Assembly: GCA_951394045.1 (NCBI GenBank) | Contig: OX595991.1 | Location: 2,046,001 to 2,110,000, forward strand | From: Nitzschia sp. DOCU1 | Lineage: Eukaryota; Bacillariophyta; Bacillariophyceae; Bacillariales; Bacillariaceae | Length of the DNA: 64,000 bases | Direction: 5' to 3' | Shown here: positions 48,963 through 59,264 of the stretch, in pieces | Numbering within the stretch: position 1 is the first letter of the stretch | Layout: the number at the start of each line of letters is the position of its first letter | The notes under the pieces: generated by a model | Database searches by the model: none | Told to the model about the DNA's origin: nothing | What the model saw: only the letters and a program-made list of their open reading frames with translations | Translations under genes and position numbers: made by a program

Positions 48963-49829
48963 ATGTCACTCTCTTTCAAAACTGCCAACACCGACATTCG
49001 TCTCGGGGACGGGGCGTTGAATTGGTGTGGAGGTGAGATTTTCATACCTGTAGTACGGGGAAGAAAGCAGCTGTCGAGGAGGAATAATCATGATTTATTA
49101 GTAGCACCTTCGAGGAAATTGGAGAATTATCCGAATGACGCAAGAAGTCGTCATCGGCACGTTGACGATTTGGCTCCTCTTTCTTCTCTCGTCACTCTTC
49201 TCCCCTGCTGGCATGTTCTATGTTTAGTACTATGTACCAGAACTAAAGACGGTAGTACGATAGTAGTATCATACCACATAGGAGGTGTTATTGTAGTATC
49301 ATATTCGTTTGGTGAGAGTCGGAAAGGTCTTGTAGGCGCTCGCCTTGAAGCGAAGAAGGGAATAGACTTTTGACGACAACAGCAACATCTGTATTCTCCG
49401 CAGTCCTCAACGAAATGTCGTCCATGTTCAACAGAACTAAAAGTGGAATGTATGTCATTTTATTGCATGCCTTGAAGCCGAGAGAGACAAAAACTCTTTT
49501 TAGCGAGAGAACAGCTACATGGTGATGTATTATCTCCGACATCCCTCCACCAAGACAACAACTGTATGGCAGTCGGGCAACCATTTCTTGGATCACGGTG
49601 GTGGCGCAAGAGTGAAAATCTCTATTACCGGTATGAGGCTTTCATGTCCGGTTACGTGCGTCTTGGCGGAGGGCAATTGTGTCGTGGCGTTTATGAAGTT
49701 CTAGAGGTTGGAAAGTCCTCTCCGAACTTCACATTTAAGCGCAGGGTTCCCATTAAAGTCAAACTTGGCTCGGCCGACACATTAGGCGAGAAGCCGACAC
49801 CACGTAATTTAAGTAAAATATTGTCATGA
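48963..49829 (+). CDS. Small two-exon protein, unknown function
   Basis: Exon 1 (48963-49032) encodes MSLSFKTANTDIRLGDGALN-WCG. A 471-bp GT-AG intron (GTGAGA...TTTTTAG) leads to exon 2 (49504-49829), in frame, ending LSKILS. Total 131 residues. Exon 2 contains QPFLGSRWWRKSENLYYRYE, GYVRLGGGQLCRGVYEVLEVG and a basic stretch. The intron sequence has two other open frames, so this model is inferred from phase-matched splice sites and protein-like composition. I do not recognise the family. Confidence 0.45.
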
Positions 49830-50220
49830 TATCACGGCAGGGAGCTCAAATCCCCGTCGGTGCTGCTGCTTCATGTTAGTTTTTATCGGAACTTACCGCC
49901 GCTTTTCATCGGTGGGAAACGAGCCCAACGAAACCACAAATGGGGCTTCTGTCGGGGCTTTATTCTTTATTTATGGTGACGTTGGACGGGGGCTGTGCAA
50001 TTATTCCGTGATGATAAGTAGAAAATCTTCATTAGGAGGCCAGGGTTGATGGCATGATGAATGATTATCCGTCACAAATTCCCGGTGTATTTCAAACATC
50101 TGGTACGACTGGTAGTTCTTGGAACGAAACGACACCCCTCAACCCCAATACATTCTTTCCAAATGTTCACACATTGTTCTATGTGATCTACCGGTAGAAA
50201 GTAGAAGGAACTTGATTACC
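49830..50220. other. Gap without recognised features
   Basis: 390 bp upstream of the Ser/Arg-rich gene. Nothing clear is seen. Confidence 0.5.
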
Positions 50221-51093
50221 ATGATTTCGTTGGAAAAGCAAATGCTTCATTATCACGATGATCGCAGAGTCAGCACCACAGAGGATGAATGCTGCCCAAC
50301 ACCGAGATGCAAAGACGATTCCAAAAAGCCACCATTGTCCACGGTGTTTGTGTGCAGCAATGAATCAAGACCTTGTCTTCACATGTCACTGAGTGACTCT
50401 TGGCGTGACACCTTGGATTCGTCGTTCAGCGTTCACGATGACGACAAACAAGATATTTTCTCGGATGACTACTTGAACTATTTGCATGCTGAGGAGGACT
50501 TGATGGAATCGATTGTTTTTGCCAGAACCAGCTGCTCCCAGCTACCGAGGCGACACTCACAACCCAAGTATTACAAGCAGACAAGCTTGAGCTCATGGAG
50601 TCCTGGGCAGCATGATCGTCCAAGAACAGGCACCGAGGGCGATCGTGGTGGTCAATGCCGTCCAGCAAGTTCGTTGCTGCGATGTACTTTTGATGTGCCA
50701 CCCAAAATTCCGCTCAATGCTCGCCGACGAAGTGCTGGTGCTGCAAGTCATATTCCATCCTCGCCATATGAGCAAATCAAAACATTGCGGTTGGAAGATT
50801 TACAAGATATCACAACAGCAAGCACAACGACCACCACCAAGATGATGGAGCCTGCAATGAGAAGATCCAGCGAACCCCCACGACGCCCACAGCGCCGTGA
50901 GAGCCTGGATTTATGGACATCGGTGCGTTCAGCACCAAATGACGTTGTATCACCTCCCAGCATACCTCGTCGAAAGGCAAGTATGGAATTTATAGACATC
51001 TCTTTTCGGAGCGATCTGGATCAGGATTCATTGGTCGAAGCGACTAATCATCCGCTTACATCAGCGAAATGTCTACAGCTACCAGATGAGTAA
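50221..51093 (+). CDS. Ser/Arg-rich protein, unknown function
   Basis: 290 residues from ATG 50221 (MISLEKQMLHYHDDRR). It is polar throughout with no signal peptide, helix or known domain. An acidic patch (HDDDKQDIFSDDYLNYLHAEED) is followed by several RRxS-type phosphorylation contexts (RRHSQP, RRRSAG, RRSSEP, RRESLD, RRKASMEF). That pattern suggests a kinase-regulated disordered protein; this is inference. The next gene is convergent and ends 52 bp away. Confidence 0.6.
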   Translation: MISLEKQMLHYHDDRRVSTTEDECCPTPRCKDDSKKPPLSTVFVCSNESRPCLHMSLSDSWRDTLDSSFSVHDDDKQDIFSDDYLNYLHAEEDLMESIVFARTSCSQLPRRHSQPKYYKQTSLSSWSPGQHDRPRTGTEGDRGGQCRPASSLLRCTFDVPPKIPLNARRRSAGAASHIPSSPYEQIKTLRLEDLQDITTASTTTTTKMMEPAMRRSSEPPRRPQRRESLDLWTSVRSAPNDVVSPPSIPRRKASMEFIDISFRSDLDQDSLVEATNHPLTSAKCLQLPDE

Positions 51094-51145
51094 TCTATGT
51101 AAAAATAAGATACCTCCTGTCTCAGTTTTAACAAGATTTCAGTAG

Positions 51146-52114
51146 CTAGAAAAAAGACAGCAAATCGTTATCTTGTGGTGGAGCTGCCGCCACAGCTGTG
51201 ACGTTTGGTGCATCGAACGGGTCCGTCGCATCTAAAAGCGCGGACGATTCCCCGACCGGTAGTCCTCCTGGTGCAGCACAGGATGTAGTAGAGGTAGTAT
51301 CCATTCCCAACAGGTCCATTACCAGCAGTGGATCTTGCTGCGACGACGACGATGACTGTGACTTGTTATCACCAAACATGCGTGTCCTAGCCGCCACCTG
51401 TCGATGAGGATCTGTCACCATTTCATTCCATAATCGTCGATGATCACTTTCGTCGACATAAAATCTCAAATCGACTTCCTTGTATTCCATATCGTGCAGC
51501 AATGATGCATCTTGTGTATTCTCGGGATGCAAGGCAAATATCCATTCTTCATATGTACTACTTGTACTTGTTGTCGACAAAAAGTCCTTCAAATGTTCTC
51601 GCATAATTTGCAGGGAGGCTTCCTCAGCTTCTCGTCGAACGTCCCGACGTAAGGCTTCTTCTTTCATTCGTTCATTGAACATGGCCAAGTCTTTCTCTGC
51701 TTCATTACTGCTAGCTCCTCCAATAATTTTCAAATTTGACAGCTTGCTTCCAATATTCTGAAATTGTTCCTTGAGTTTCGGTTGTGCAGTTATTAAATCC
51801 TGGCTGATCATGCCACCTTGTTGTTGTAGTTTCGTTCCCAGCGTTTGTAGACTTTGCTTTACTTGTTCTCCATGCTGTTGTGTCGACTTGAGTATCTGAT
51901 CTCGGGTCGACTTGTTGTTGTGCCATTGCGTTGTGATGGTTTGCATCATTTGATCCTTGCGTTGTTGAAAATTGCCCCAAGCGTGGAATGCCACGGCGGC
52001 ATTGGTGTCAGTGGTAATTGCTGCCGAGGACTCGTCACCCAAAGGACTCGAGTCTTGCAAGAGAGTATTTTTTGGTGGCGATGAAGAGTTGTTACTTGCT
52101 CCCTGCTCTTGCAT
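51146..52114 (-). CDS. Gln/Ser-rich helical protein with endocytic-type motifs
   Basis: 322 residues from ATG 52114. A Gln-rich helical centre (about 50-120, STQQHGEQVKQSLQTLGTKL) may be a coiled coil. A conserved-looking block follows (YEEWIFALHPENTQDA, VDLRFYVDESDHRRLWNEMV). The C-terminus carries short linear motifs: LLVMDLLGMD (clathrin-box-like), ATDPFDAPN (DPF, binds AP-2 ear) and the ending NDLLSFF. These suggest a vesicle-coat partner, but motifs this short are weak evidence. I do not know the family name. Confidence 0.7.
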   Translation of the reverse strand: MQEQGASNNSSSPPKNTLLQDSSPLGDESSAAITTDTNAAVAFHAWGNFQQRKDQMMQTITTQWHNNKSTRDQILKSTQQHGEQVKQSLQTLGTKLQQQGGMISQDLITAQPKLKEQFQNIGSKLSNLKIIGGASSNEAEKDLAMFNERMKEEALRRDVRREAEEASLQIMREHLKDFLSTTSTSSTYEEWIFALHPENTQDASLLHDMEYKEVDLRFYVDESDHRRLWNEMVTDPHRQVAARTRMFGDNKSQSSSSSQQDPLLVMDLLGMDTTSTTSCAAPGGLPVGESSALLDATDPFDAPNVTAVAAAPPQDNDLLSFF

Positions 52115-52557
52115 ATTGTTGTTGTATATTGATTAATAATGACAAAAGAGATCGAATATGTGCCAAGGTTTGACCTCTCTTGCCTTTCCTTTCGGTCGTC
52201 AACGTTTTGTTCCTCATCGCATTGGATCGTCCACGCGGCAGCAGCGACGTACGTACGGTACGTACGAACGACTCGAGTCGATCCATTCGACCGTCATCGG
52301 CCAGCGCGTCAGACCCGCCCGCGCGCGTTTCAAACACATCCGGGTTTCCAAAATTCGAGTTTTCTCAATCGTGTGGTTCCACGGCAGAGGACGCCGTCGT
52401 CGTCGGTCGCGTGTCATCGCGTTGGACAGCCTCCGAAAGAGTTCTCTTGTCGAGAAGAAGCACGGAAAGCCCCCCATCAAACTCTCTTTCTTTCATTCCT
52501 GACTACTCTCCGCAGTCTTGAAACAGGTGCCTTCAAACCTTCCCTATTATAATAACA
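52115..52557. other. Divergent promoter region
   Basis: 442 bp between the Gln/Ser-rich gene (minus) and the TMEM184-like gene (plus). It contains a self-complementary CGTACGTACGGTACGTACG stretch near 52249-52267. No coding. Confidence 0.55.
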
Positions 52558-54762
52558 ATGATGAAATTAGACGCGGAAGACGAGAACGATGACTATGAGA
52601 CAAGAGGCGATTTGTCATCTTCGTTTTCGGAAGAAATCATGGGCACCATTGCTTCTCAATCACCAAGGGCGGCTGCCATTGCCTCTTCGGTCAGCGAAGC
52701 CACATGGGCGACAATGTTCTGTCGGTGTATGACTTGTTGTAATTGCGTGCTGTTGATTGCCCTGACGACATTGGTGGTGTATGGTACAAATCAAGTCGAG
52801 ACACTTGAAACACAAGTCCAAGAAGATCAATTAGCCATTGCTGCTTTACAAGATGAAGTCCGACAAAAACAAGAAGTCAAGATTGAAGAACTGCATCAGG
52901 AAGTCCAACAAGAGCACGATTTGACCTATTTAACACTGGCGGGGATATTTACGCTGCTCACCTGCTTGATCAGCCTGTTTCATATTTCCTTGCATTTGCA
53001 GAAAATGAATCAGCCGATTATTCAAAGAAAAATCATTGCGATTTTATGGATGAGCCCCATTTACAGTGTGACGTCCTTTCTGACGCTGTTGTATCCACCC
53101 ATGGAAGGCTACATGGCAATTATCAAAGACTTTTATGAGTCGTATTGTATCTATACCTTTCTAAGCTTTTTGATTTTGGTGCTGGGACGGGGGAGTCGAG
53201 AAAATGCCGTGGAAGTCCTGGCGATGCATGCGCATCATCTAGAACAACCCACCAGACTCTTGTCGCGGTGGTATGAACCTCCTCCGGATACGTCAGATAT
53301 CGCCAAGGCGAACGCAGTGATTACCGAGTGTCAAATTTTTGCCATGCAGTTTGTCTTTATTCGACCCTTGACGACTGTCATGTATTATGTGTACTGGGCC
53401 ATAAAAAACAAGGACGACGACGGAACAACAGGTGAATCTGGGGCTGGAAATCGGTTTCTGCGATGGCTGCAGGAAGGAGTCGCTGGTAGCAATAGCACGG
53501 AAGCGCTCGATCTATCTCCTTCGGTAGCTCCCATCATTTCACCGACGCTTGTGCCGGATGACTCTGAATTCTTCCCCACCATTGACCCCATGGCTACCTT
53601 GATGCCGGTTTCCGGGGACTTGTCGGAAGCCACCAAGGCCTACTTTAAGAGTTTCGACTTTGCACTGGCAATGGTGGTCAACGTTTCCGTCTTTTTTGCT
53701 TTTACCGGGTTATTAAAGTTCTACCACAGCGTTCAAAAAGACTTGGCATGGTGTCGTCCGTGGCCGAAATTCTTGACGATCAAGGGAGTTGTCTTTTTGA
53801 CCTTTTGGCAAGGTTGTGTCATTTTGATCGTTACCAATCTCAATGGCAACAACAATACTGAGGAAAATCTAGACGAAGATCCTACGGCCAGGGGGCGGCA
53901 GATTCAAAATATTCTGATTTGCTGTGAAATGTTGTTCTTCTCATTGACACATTGGCGCGTGTTCCCGGCGGAAGAATGGGAAAAGGGATACGAACCCCCG
54001 ACTCAGGTGGCCCAGCCCGGCATCGGGTTTGGAGATTTTGTATCAGACGTTGGTCAAATATACCGTCGAAGAAGAACGGGAAGACGACGACCCTTGCGCA
54101 TGCTACCAGGAGGCAAGCGTTTGTCACCGCGTGTGAATAGCGGGGGTGGTGGCCTCTATCATGGGCCAGCCGCTGCTTCACAAATGTCTGCGACGGCTTC
54201 CTACGAAGGAGACGAATTCTTTGAAGAAGCTACTGCCGCTGAATCGGCATCGTATTCTTCTCGAAGCCATCGAGACGACGACGAAGAATTTGTGATACAG
54301 CAGCGGCCCTCCTCTCGGAATAGTGGTGTGTATCCTCCGCAACCTGCAATGGCTACGCGATTATCCAATTTTAGTGAAGAGGCCCAGTATGTGCAACGGC
54401 GACCTTCACCTAGGGGCGCAGTGAATCTTCAACCAATGACAGCTACGAGACTGTCCCACGCGGGCAATCAAGACGGAGGGGACGAGTTTGTGTTGCGGCG
54501 AACGTCTCCTCGTGGTGGTGGTGCCATGATGTATCAGCAACATCCAATGACCGCTACCAGGTTATCCCAAGGAGGTATTGTGGTAGAGGAAGAAGAACAA
54601 GAATCCTCAGAATCCTACCATCACGAAGACGAGGATCTGAAGATTCCGGCAGGACCTCCCTCCATGTCCATGGAAGATTTTCGCCAGGCACGGTCTCGCT
54701 TCATGTCAGATGGTTCATCTGTCAAAGCTGATGATGAGGACGATGACGGCGAACTGATATAA
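52558..54762 (+). CDS. TMEM184/OST-alpha-like seven-helix membrane protein
   Basis: Single-exon, 734 residues, starting ATG ATG. A first membrane helix (about 60-75) and short coiled coil (VETLETQVQEDQLAIAALQD) precede the conserved core: LTLAGIFTLLTCLISLFHIS, QPIIQRKIIAILWMSPIYSV, ESYCIYTFLSFLILVLG, FVFIRPLTTVMYYVYWA, later helices and FLTIKGVVFLTFWQGCVIL, as in the solute-transporter-alpha (PF03619) family. The last ~230 residues are cytosolic and disordered, with three PxMxATRLS copies and RRPSPRG/RRTSPRG repeats. Substrate unknown. The 3' end of the gene is partly duplicated in tandem. Confidence 0.85.
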   Translation: MMKLDAEDENDDYETRGDLSSSFSEEIMGTIASQSPRAAAIASSVSEATWATMFCRCMTCCNCVLLIALTTLVVYGTNQVETLETQVQEDQLAIAALQDEVRQKQEVKIEELHQEVQQEHDLTYLTLAGIFTLLTCLISLFHISLHLQKMNQPIIQRKIIAILWMSPIYSVTSFLTLLYPPMEGYMAIIKDFYESYCIYTFLSFLILVLGRGSRENAVEVLAMHAHHLEQPTRLLSRWYEPPPDTSDIAKANAVITECQIFAMQFVFIRPLTTVMYYVYWAIKNKDDDGTTGESGAGNRFLRWLQEGVAGSNSTEALDLSPSVAPIISPTLVPDDSEFFPTIDPMATLMPVSGDLSEATKAYFKSFDFALAMVVNVSVFFAFTGLLKFYHSVQKDLAWCRPWPKFLTIKGVVFLTFWQGCVILIVTNLNGNNNTEENLDEDPTARGRQIQNILICCEMLFFSLTHWRVFPAEEWEKGYEPPTQVAQPGIGFGDFVSDVGQIYRRRRTGRRRPLRMLPGGKRLSPRVNSGGGGLYHGPAAASQMSATASYEGDEFFEEATAAESASYSSRSHRDDDEEFVIQQRPSSRNSGVYPPQPAMATRLSNFSEEAQYVQRRPSPRGAVNLQPMTATRLSHAGNQDGGDEFVLRRTSPRGGGAMMYQQHPMTATRLSQGGIVVEEEEQESSESYHHEDEDLKIPAGPPSMSMEDFRQARSRFMSDGSSVKADDEDDDGELI

Positions 54763-54891
54763 GACTCCTTCGTAACGAACTGGGCTAAATGTGTTAGTTC
54801 TACCTCTGTAAAAGCTGATGATGAGAACGATGACGGCGAACTGATATAAGACTCACTCATAATGAACTAGACTAAATGTATTAGTGCTACG
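54718..54891 (+). repeat. 87-bp tandem duplication covering the stop codon
   Basis: Unit 1 (54718-54804) includes the last 14 codons, the stop and 42 bases of 3' UTR of the TMEM184-like gene. Unit 2 (54805-54891) repeats it with about 11 differences, including a copy of the C-terminal codons and stop. The unit is 29 codons long, so both stops are in the same frame. Confidence 0.85.
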
Positions 54892-54943
54892 AATGTATTT
54901 GCCCAGTTGAGATCTATATATCTACATTCGATTGAGATATGAT

Positions 54944-56473
54944 CTATGAGCTGAACCAAGTCTTGAGCTTGTCAACAATGGAAGGGTCCTTCTTTTGAGC
55001 GTCAACGTCGGGCAAGAGCAAATCGGCAGGATTGGTGCTGGGACGGAATCCTTCCGGGAAAACATCACTTTGGGCAACCAATTCACACTCTTGGGGAGAG
55101 CGGCAGTATACGCTTTGGACGACATCGCTGAATTTGACCCATCGGTTCTCCTTGGCCGAAATGTCGGCAGCAATTGCCATGATCAAAGCAACGAGACCAT
55201 CTTGGCCACTGCATGGCACCGGTTTGTCATTGACCAAAGAGTCGCAGAATGCAATAGTCTCAGTAACGTAGGCCTCATTGTATCGAGAAAGGAAGAAATC
55301 ATAGGGCATGTCCGCATTTCCAGTGAAGTCTGCAGAACAATCGATGAGAAACGGTATTCACGGGGCAAAAGGAGTTTATGGTATCCGAAAATTGGGAAAC
55401 TTACCACTTCGGTAGATCTTGGCAGTGTTAGGGTAAACATTGTCGGTCTGGATCATTCCCTTGGTTCCCAGGACTTCAGCACGTTGATCGTAGCCGAACG
55501 AAGATTGACGGCAGACATCAATCATGGCCGTGACTCCTTTGGGGTATCGAACGACGCACGAAGCAGTATCGAAAGCTTCCGATCCCGGCAGCGATTCAAT
55601 TTTCTTGTCAATGTGGCAGGATCCAACGGCAAGGATTTCAATGGGGTCCGCTCCGGCAAGGAAGCGCGACATGTCAAGATCGTGGACCGCCATATCAGTA
55701 AAAATACCGCCACCTCCCTTGACGTACTCGAACGGCGGGGGAGCAGGATCGCGAGAGCACAACTTGATCTACGGAGGGAGAGGTTAGCACCAATGCGCAT
55801 GACCTCAATCGTCGCCGAAACGATCGCCACTTACCATGATTGGCTCCCCAACTTCCTTCTTCTCGACGGCATCGCGCACACGACGGAAGTTGTCATCGAA
55901 TCGACGTTGAAGCCCAATCATGAGCTTCACACCGGCTTCGTTACAGGCGTTGATGGCTTCGACGGTCTCGCCGAGGTCGGTGGCAATGGGCTTTTCGCAG
56001 AAAACGTGTTTTCCGTTCGCGGCAGCAGCTTTGATTTGCTCGGCGTGGTATTGGGATGGGGAGCAAATCCAAACGGCGTCAACATCGGGATCCGTAATCA
56101 CCTCCATGGCATCACCAGTGTACTTTGCAACATTGTATTGCTCGGCGGCTGCAAAACAGAATCAAAGGTGAGAATGCATTTGTTGCCAAATATCTAAAAA
56201 ATACCGAGAGTCCTTACCAGCCTTGGCCTTGGAAACAGTTGGGTTCGAGATTACGACGGGGATAACTCCCGGGGCCTTGGTAATTGCCTCCAAGTGCACC
56301 AATCCGATACGACCTGCACCGATGACTCCTACACGAATAGGCTTCTTGGTTTCGGTCTCAGTGGTCATTGACAACGAAGTGCTCTTGCGCATCGCCCCAT
56401 GTTGTTGAACAGAGAAGGCGGACACGCCGGCATCCAATGCCAAAGTGGCGATGAAAGCGAAAAGGAACTTCAT
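54944..56473 (-). CDS. Gfo/Idh/MocA oxidoreductase, inositol 2-dehydrogenase-like, plastid-type presequence
   Basis: Four exons on the minus strand (56473-56218, 56148-55835, 55768-55405, 55329-54944), all GT-AG and in phase, give 439 residues. The N-terminus MKFLFAFIATLALDAGVSA-FSVQ is a textbook diatom plastid presequence (signal peptide plus ASAF-type VSAF). The Rossmann part has VGVIGAGRIGLVHLEAI (NAD binding) and HVFCEKPIATDL, the EKP signature with its Lys. The C-terminal part has GGIFTDMAVHDLDMSRFLAG, with Asp and His as expected for the active site. This is the IolG/inositol 2-dehydrogenase type by sequence; other sugar dehydrogenases of the family cannot be excluded. Confidence 0.88.
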
Positions 56474-56999
56474 TGTCAAGGCAATTCAATAAGACTTCTG
56501 ACAGAGAGAGAACGCTACTACGCAACGAAGAGATTCTATTCAAAAAGCTTTTGCTTGGCATGGACCCGTCGAGTGCCTCTCGTGCAAGATCCCGGCATTC
56601 CCCCATGGAACAGATTCCATCCAGGGGCGAGAGCCAATTACGTCAGAGGTGGGTCGTCCAAAGGCAAGAAGCGTATCTTTCAACTTCGACATCTTGGAAA
56701 ACGACTGAGGAAGTACTTTTTGAGATGGATGCGACGCGACGACGGAATGACTCTCTACCACGTCAGCTTTATGATAGAAATATCCACAACTAAAAATATC
56801 GCTTCAACACGCCGGCCATTCCCATCGCGGCGCGCGGGCCGGGGTGTCGGCATCAAAATCGATCAGACTGCTTCCACCATGGCGTCCCCGGTTTTCTACC
56901 GCTGTAGTAGATCACTGATACCCCCGGCGCCCCAACGACTGGAGGGTCACCACCATCTTTATTTTCTCCAGTTGTGGACCCGGGTCATTTCTCAGAAAG
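56474..56999. other. Divergent promoter region
   Basis: 526 bp between the oxidoreductase (minus) and the NTPase (plus). Open frames exist but overlap in several phases and lack motifs. A GC-rich stretch lies near 56825-56850. Confidence 0.5.
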
Positions 57000-57572
57000 A
57001 TGGACTGGGTGTTGGTAACTGGCCAGCCCGGTGCAGGAAAAACGACAGCCGTAATGAAAATGGCAGAGTTCCTCCAACGGCGTGGCGTGAGATGTAAGGG
57101 ATTTTACACCGAGGAGGTACGAGGGTCCGATGGTTCTCGAATTGGATTCGATGTTGTCACCATCCCAGAAAGAAAACGGGGAGTGCTAGCGAGGAAAGAA
57201 GGAATTGAATCGGAATACAAGACAGGCCAGTACCTTGTGGACGTCCGGTCCTTTGAAAAGCTGTCCGTTCCCAGCCTCACACTGTGCGACGACGACGATG
57301 CAGAGCATACCGTATTTGTGCTTGACGAAATCGGAAGGATGGAACTTCATTCGACACAGTTTCAGAACCAAGTGCGCCGACTGGTGAATCGAAAGCGTCG
57401 TCTGGTGGGTGCTGTCACTGCTCCGAGGTATGGCCATCGAGTGACGTTTTGCGACGAAATTACCTCTCTAGAGGGCGTGCATGTTCAAAGTCTCACCAAG
57501 ACGACTAGAGATGGCGTGACAGAAGAGCTACTGAAGTCGATTGAAATTAGATGGGCAGATCTATTTACATGA
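57000..57572 (+). CDS. THEP1/NTPCR nucleoside-triphosphatase
   Basis: 190 residues, single exon, the standard length of the family. P-loop VTGQPGAGKTTAVMK at the very N-terminus, then GFYTEEVRGSDGSRIGFDVV, YLVDVRSFE, the Walker B region VFVLDEIGRMEL, and VGAVTAPRYG. The family hydrolyses NTPs (human NTPCR); the cellular role is not well defined. The end lies 67 bp from the convergent phosphatase gene. Confidence 0.92.
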   Translation: MDWVLVTGQPGAGKTTAVMKMAEFLQRRGVRCKGFYTEEVRGSDGSRIGFDVVTIPERKRGVLARKEGIESEYKTGQYLVDVRSFEKLSVPSLTLCDDDDAEHTVFVLDEIGRMELHSTQFQNQVRRLVNRKRRLVGAVTAPRYGHRVTFCDEITSLEGVHVQSLTKTTRDGVTEELLKSIEIRWADLFT

Positions 57573-57639
57573 GTAATGAAAAATGGAAGTGCATGTGTGT
57601 GTTTGCAGGAGCAAAGATGTTTGATCAAGTGGCAAGGTG

Positions 57640-58515
57640 TCACGTCGACGCAACGGCGATAAAACGTCGTCTCCAGTGCTCGTCGAACCCAGCAGCATCG
57701 AGATAGTTTTCAACCGATCCGTACTTTGTCCGTAAGTAAGTAAGAGCGCCCATCATTGTTTCGGGTGACGCATTCGCAAAGGAATCAATATCCACCTTGT
57801 CTTTGAAAACTTTATATAAGTGTTCCTCTGCAAGTCGGCGAACAGAGCTGGATCTAGCGAAGTCTTGAATTATTTCCTCGTCGGTTGCGCCAAGCATGTA
57901 TTGACATAACATGGAAAGCATGCCGCAGCGGTCTTTGCCGAGGCTGCAATGAAGCAAGACTTTGCCGTCTGGATTCAACTCGAGATGAAGTGTCATGGCT
58001 TTCAGAACGTTAACAATGAAGACCTTTGTCTCAAGGACAACTTGAACGAATCCCAGCAATCCATGCAAGTTGATTGCGCGATACAACGCTTTTGCCTGCT
58101 CATCAGCGTTTTGCTTCGTGGTTTCTACCTCTTCCTTCGAAATCCAATTTGTCATCACGTATTCTAAATAGACCTGCTTGCTGGGAGCAAAGTGTGCGGA
58201 AACAAAGATGTGCCGTTTGCAATCCCTCTTTGCCATTAATTCGTCCACGGAAAACACTTCGACAAACCCACCGCCGGGTGCGCCTTGAGAGATTGCTCGT
58301 CTCTTGGCAGAATCTGTTTCAGACTCCGATCGAAGGTCGATGATCAAGGTGACATCGTTCAATATGAAGCGCTCTTCATCGTACAAAAAAGTGATTGCGG
58401 AGTCCAAATGTTCCGCGAGACCATCGGGCGCTGCTGATCTATACACATTTCCAGCAGCTCTTCGAAAGTTGGGTACAGCGCAACCTCTCGTCAGCATCAA
58501 ATCAACATGTGCCAT
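57640..58515 (-). CDS. Tyrosine-phosphatase-like protein (Y_phosphatase3 type)
   Basis: 291 residues from ATG 58515 (MAHVDLMLTRGCAVPNFRRA). It has the order NVYRSAAPDGLAE, TLIIDLRSESE and the active-site loop LLHCSLGKDRCGM, that is CxxGKDR. That loop, with its Lys-Asp, is typical of the LipA-like/PF13350 group, which includes phosphoinositide as well as phosphotyrosine phosphatases. The catalytic Cys and Arg are present. The C-terminal helix bundle has YLRTKYGSVENYLDAAG, also usual in this group. Confidence 0.85.
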   Translation of the reverse strand: MAHVDLMLTRGCAVPNFRRAAGNVYRSAAPDGLAEHLDSAITFLYDEERFILNDVTLIIDLRSESETDSAKRRAISQGAPGGGFVEVFSVDELMAKRDCKRHIFVSAHFAPSKQVYLEYVMTNWISKEEVETTKQNADEQAKALYRAINLHGLLGFVQVVLETKVFIVNVLKAMTLHLELNPDGKVLLHCSLGKDRCGMLSMLCQYMLGATDEEIIQDFARSSSVRRLAEEHLYKVFKDKVDIDSFANASPETMMGALTYLRTKYGSVENYLDAAGFDEHWRRRFIAVAST

Positions 58516-59264
58516 AGTCTGCGAAATGAGGGTCAACTACTGTTAAATTGGGTAAAAGCAGGATTGAGAGCTGGTAATGGAAGTTGTGAGTTGAACGTTG
58601 ATAGAATTCGACAAGACAAACTCCTGTGTAAGCGGTTCAAATGTCTCTTTCTACCAACACAGTTCGTTTTGAACGCAAGTTGATCGGAACGTTCGGTTCG
58701 ATCGATTTCATCTGCCGGTGGTCCCAAACGCATAAATAATATCTAGTTGACCTACTTTCGTGCATGCCGAGTACCGTTCTGTTCCGTGATCGCACCTTTT
58801 GTTATCAGTAGCGCCAGACATAAACATGCGCATTTGACTACCGGTATTCATGCGTCGTGATCGCACCTTGTGGAGCCCAAACGGTTGGCGCCAGAAAGAA
58901 GGGAAGGCAAAGATACTCCGAGGTACGATAACTAAGTGCTTGCTTTTTGAGGAGAGCGCTTTGTTTTATGGGGAAAATGAGAACCAGCCGCACCTGCGTT
59001 TGATTATTGCTGGGGGTCGCCAAATAGTATACTGTACTGTCCTGTACCTCTAGTAGACGCCACCGCCCCGCTTGGGGGGCGGGCTCAGCAGTGGATGACT
59101 GAATGGACTAAACTTTACCTGTCTGTCGGTCTCACCGGCAACACCTTGCTCTCCCCTCTCTCGCTTCGCCTCGACACTACTTGAACCCTCTCCTCCATTA
59201 CTACCTGTAGTGTTTCTTCGGTCCTGGTCCTATCTGGCTTTGTGCTAATAGACGACCACTAGTC
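58516..59264. other. Divergent promoter region
   Basis: 749 bp between the phosphatase (minus) and MTP18 (plus). It holds a 14-bp direct repeat CGTGATCGCACCTT (58785 and 58856) and a GC-rich inverted pair CCGCCCC...GGGGCGG near 59064-59081. No coding. Confidence 0.55.
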
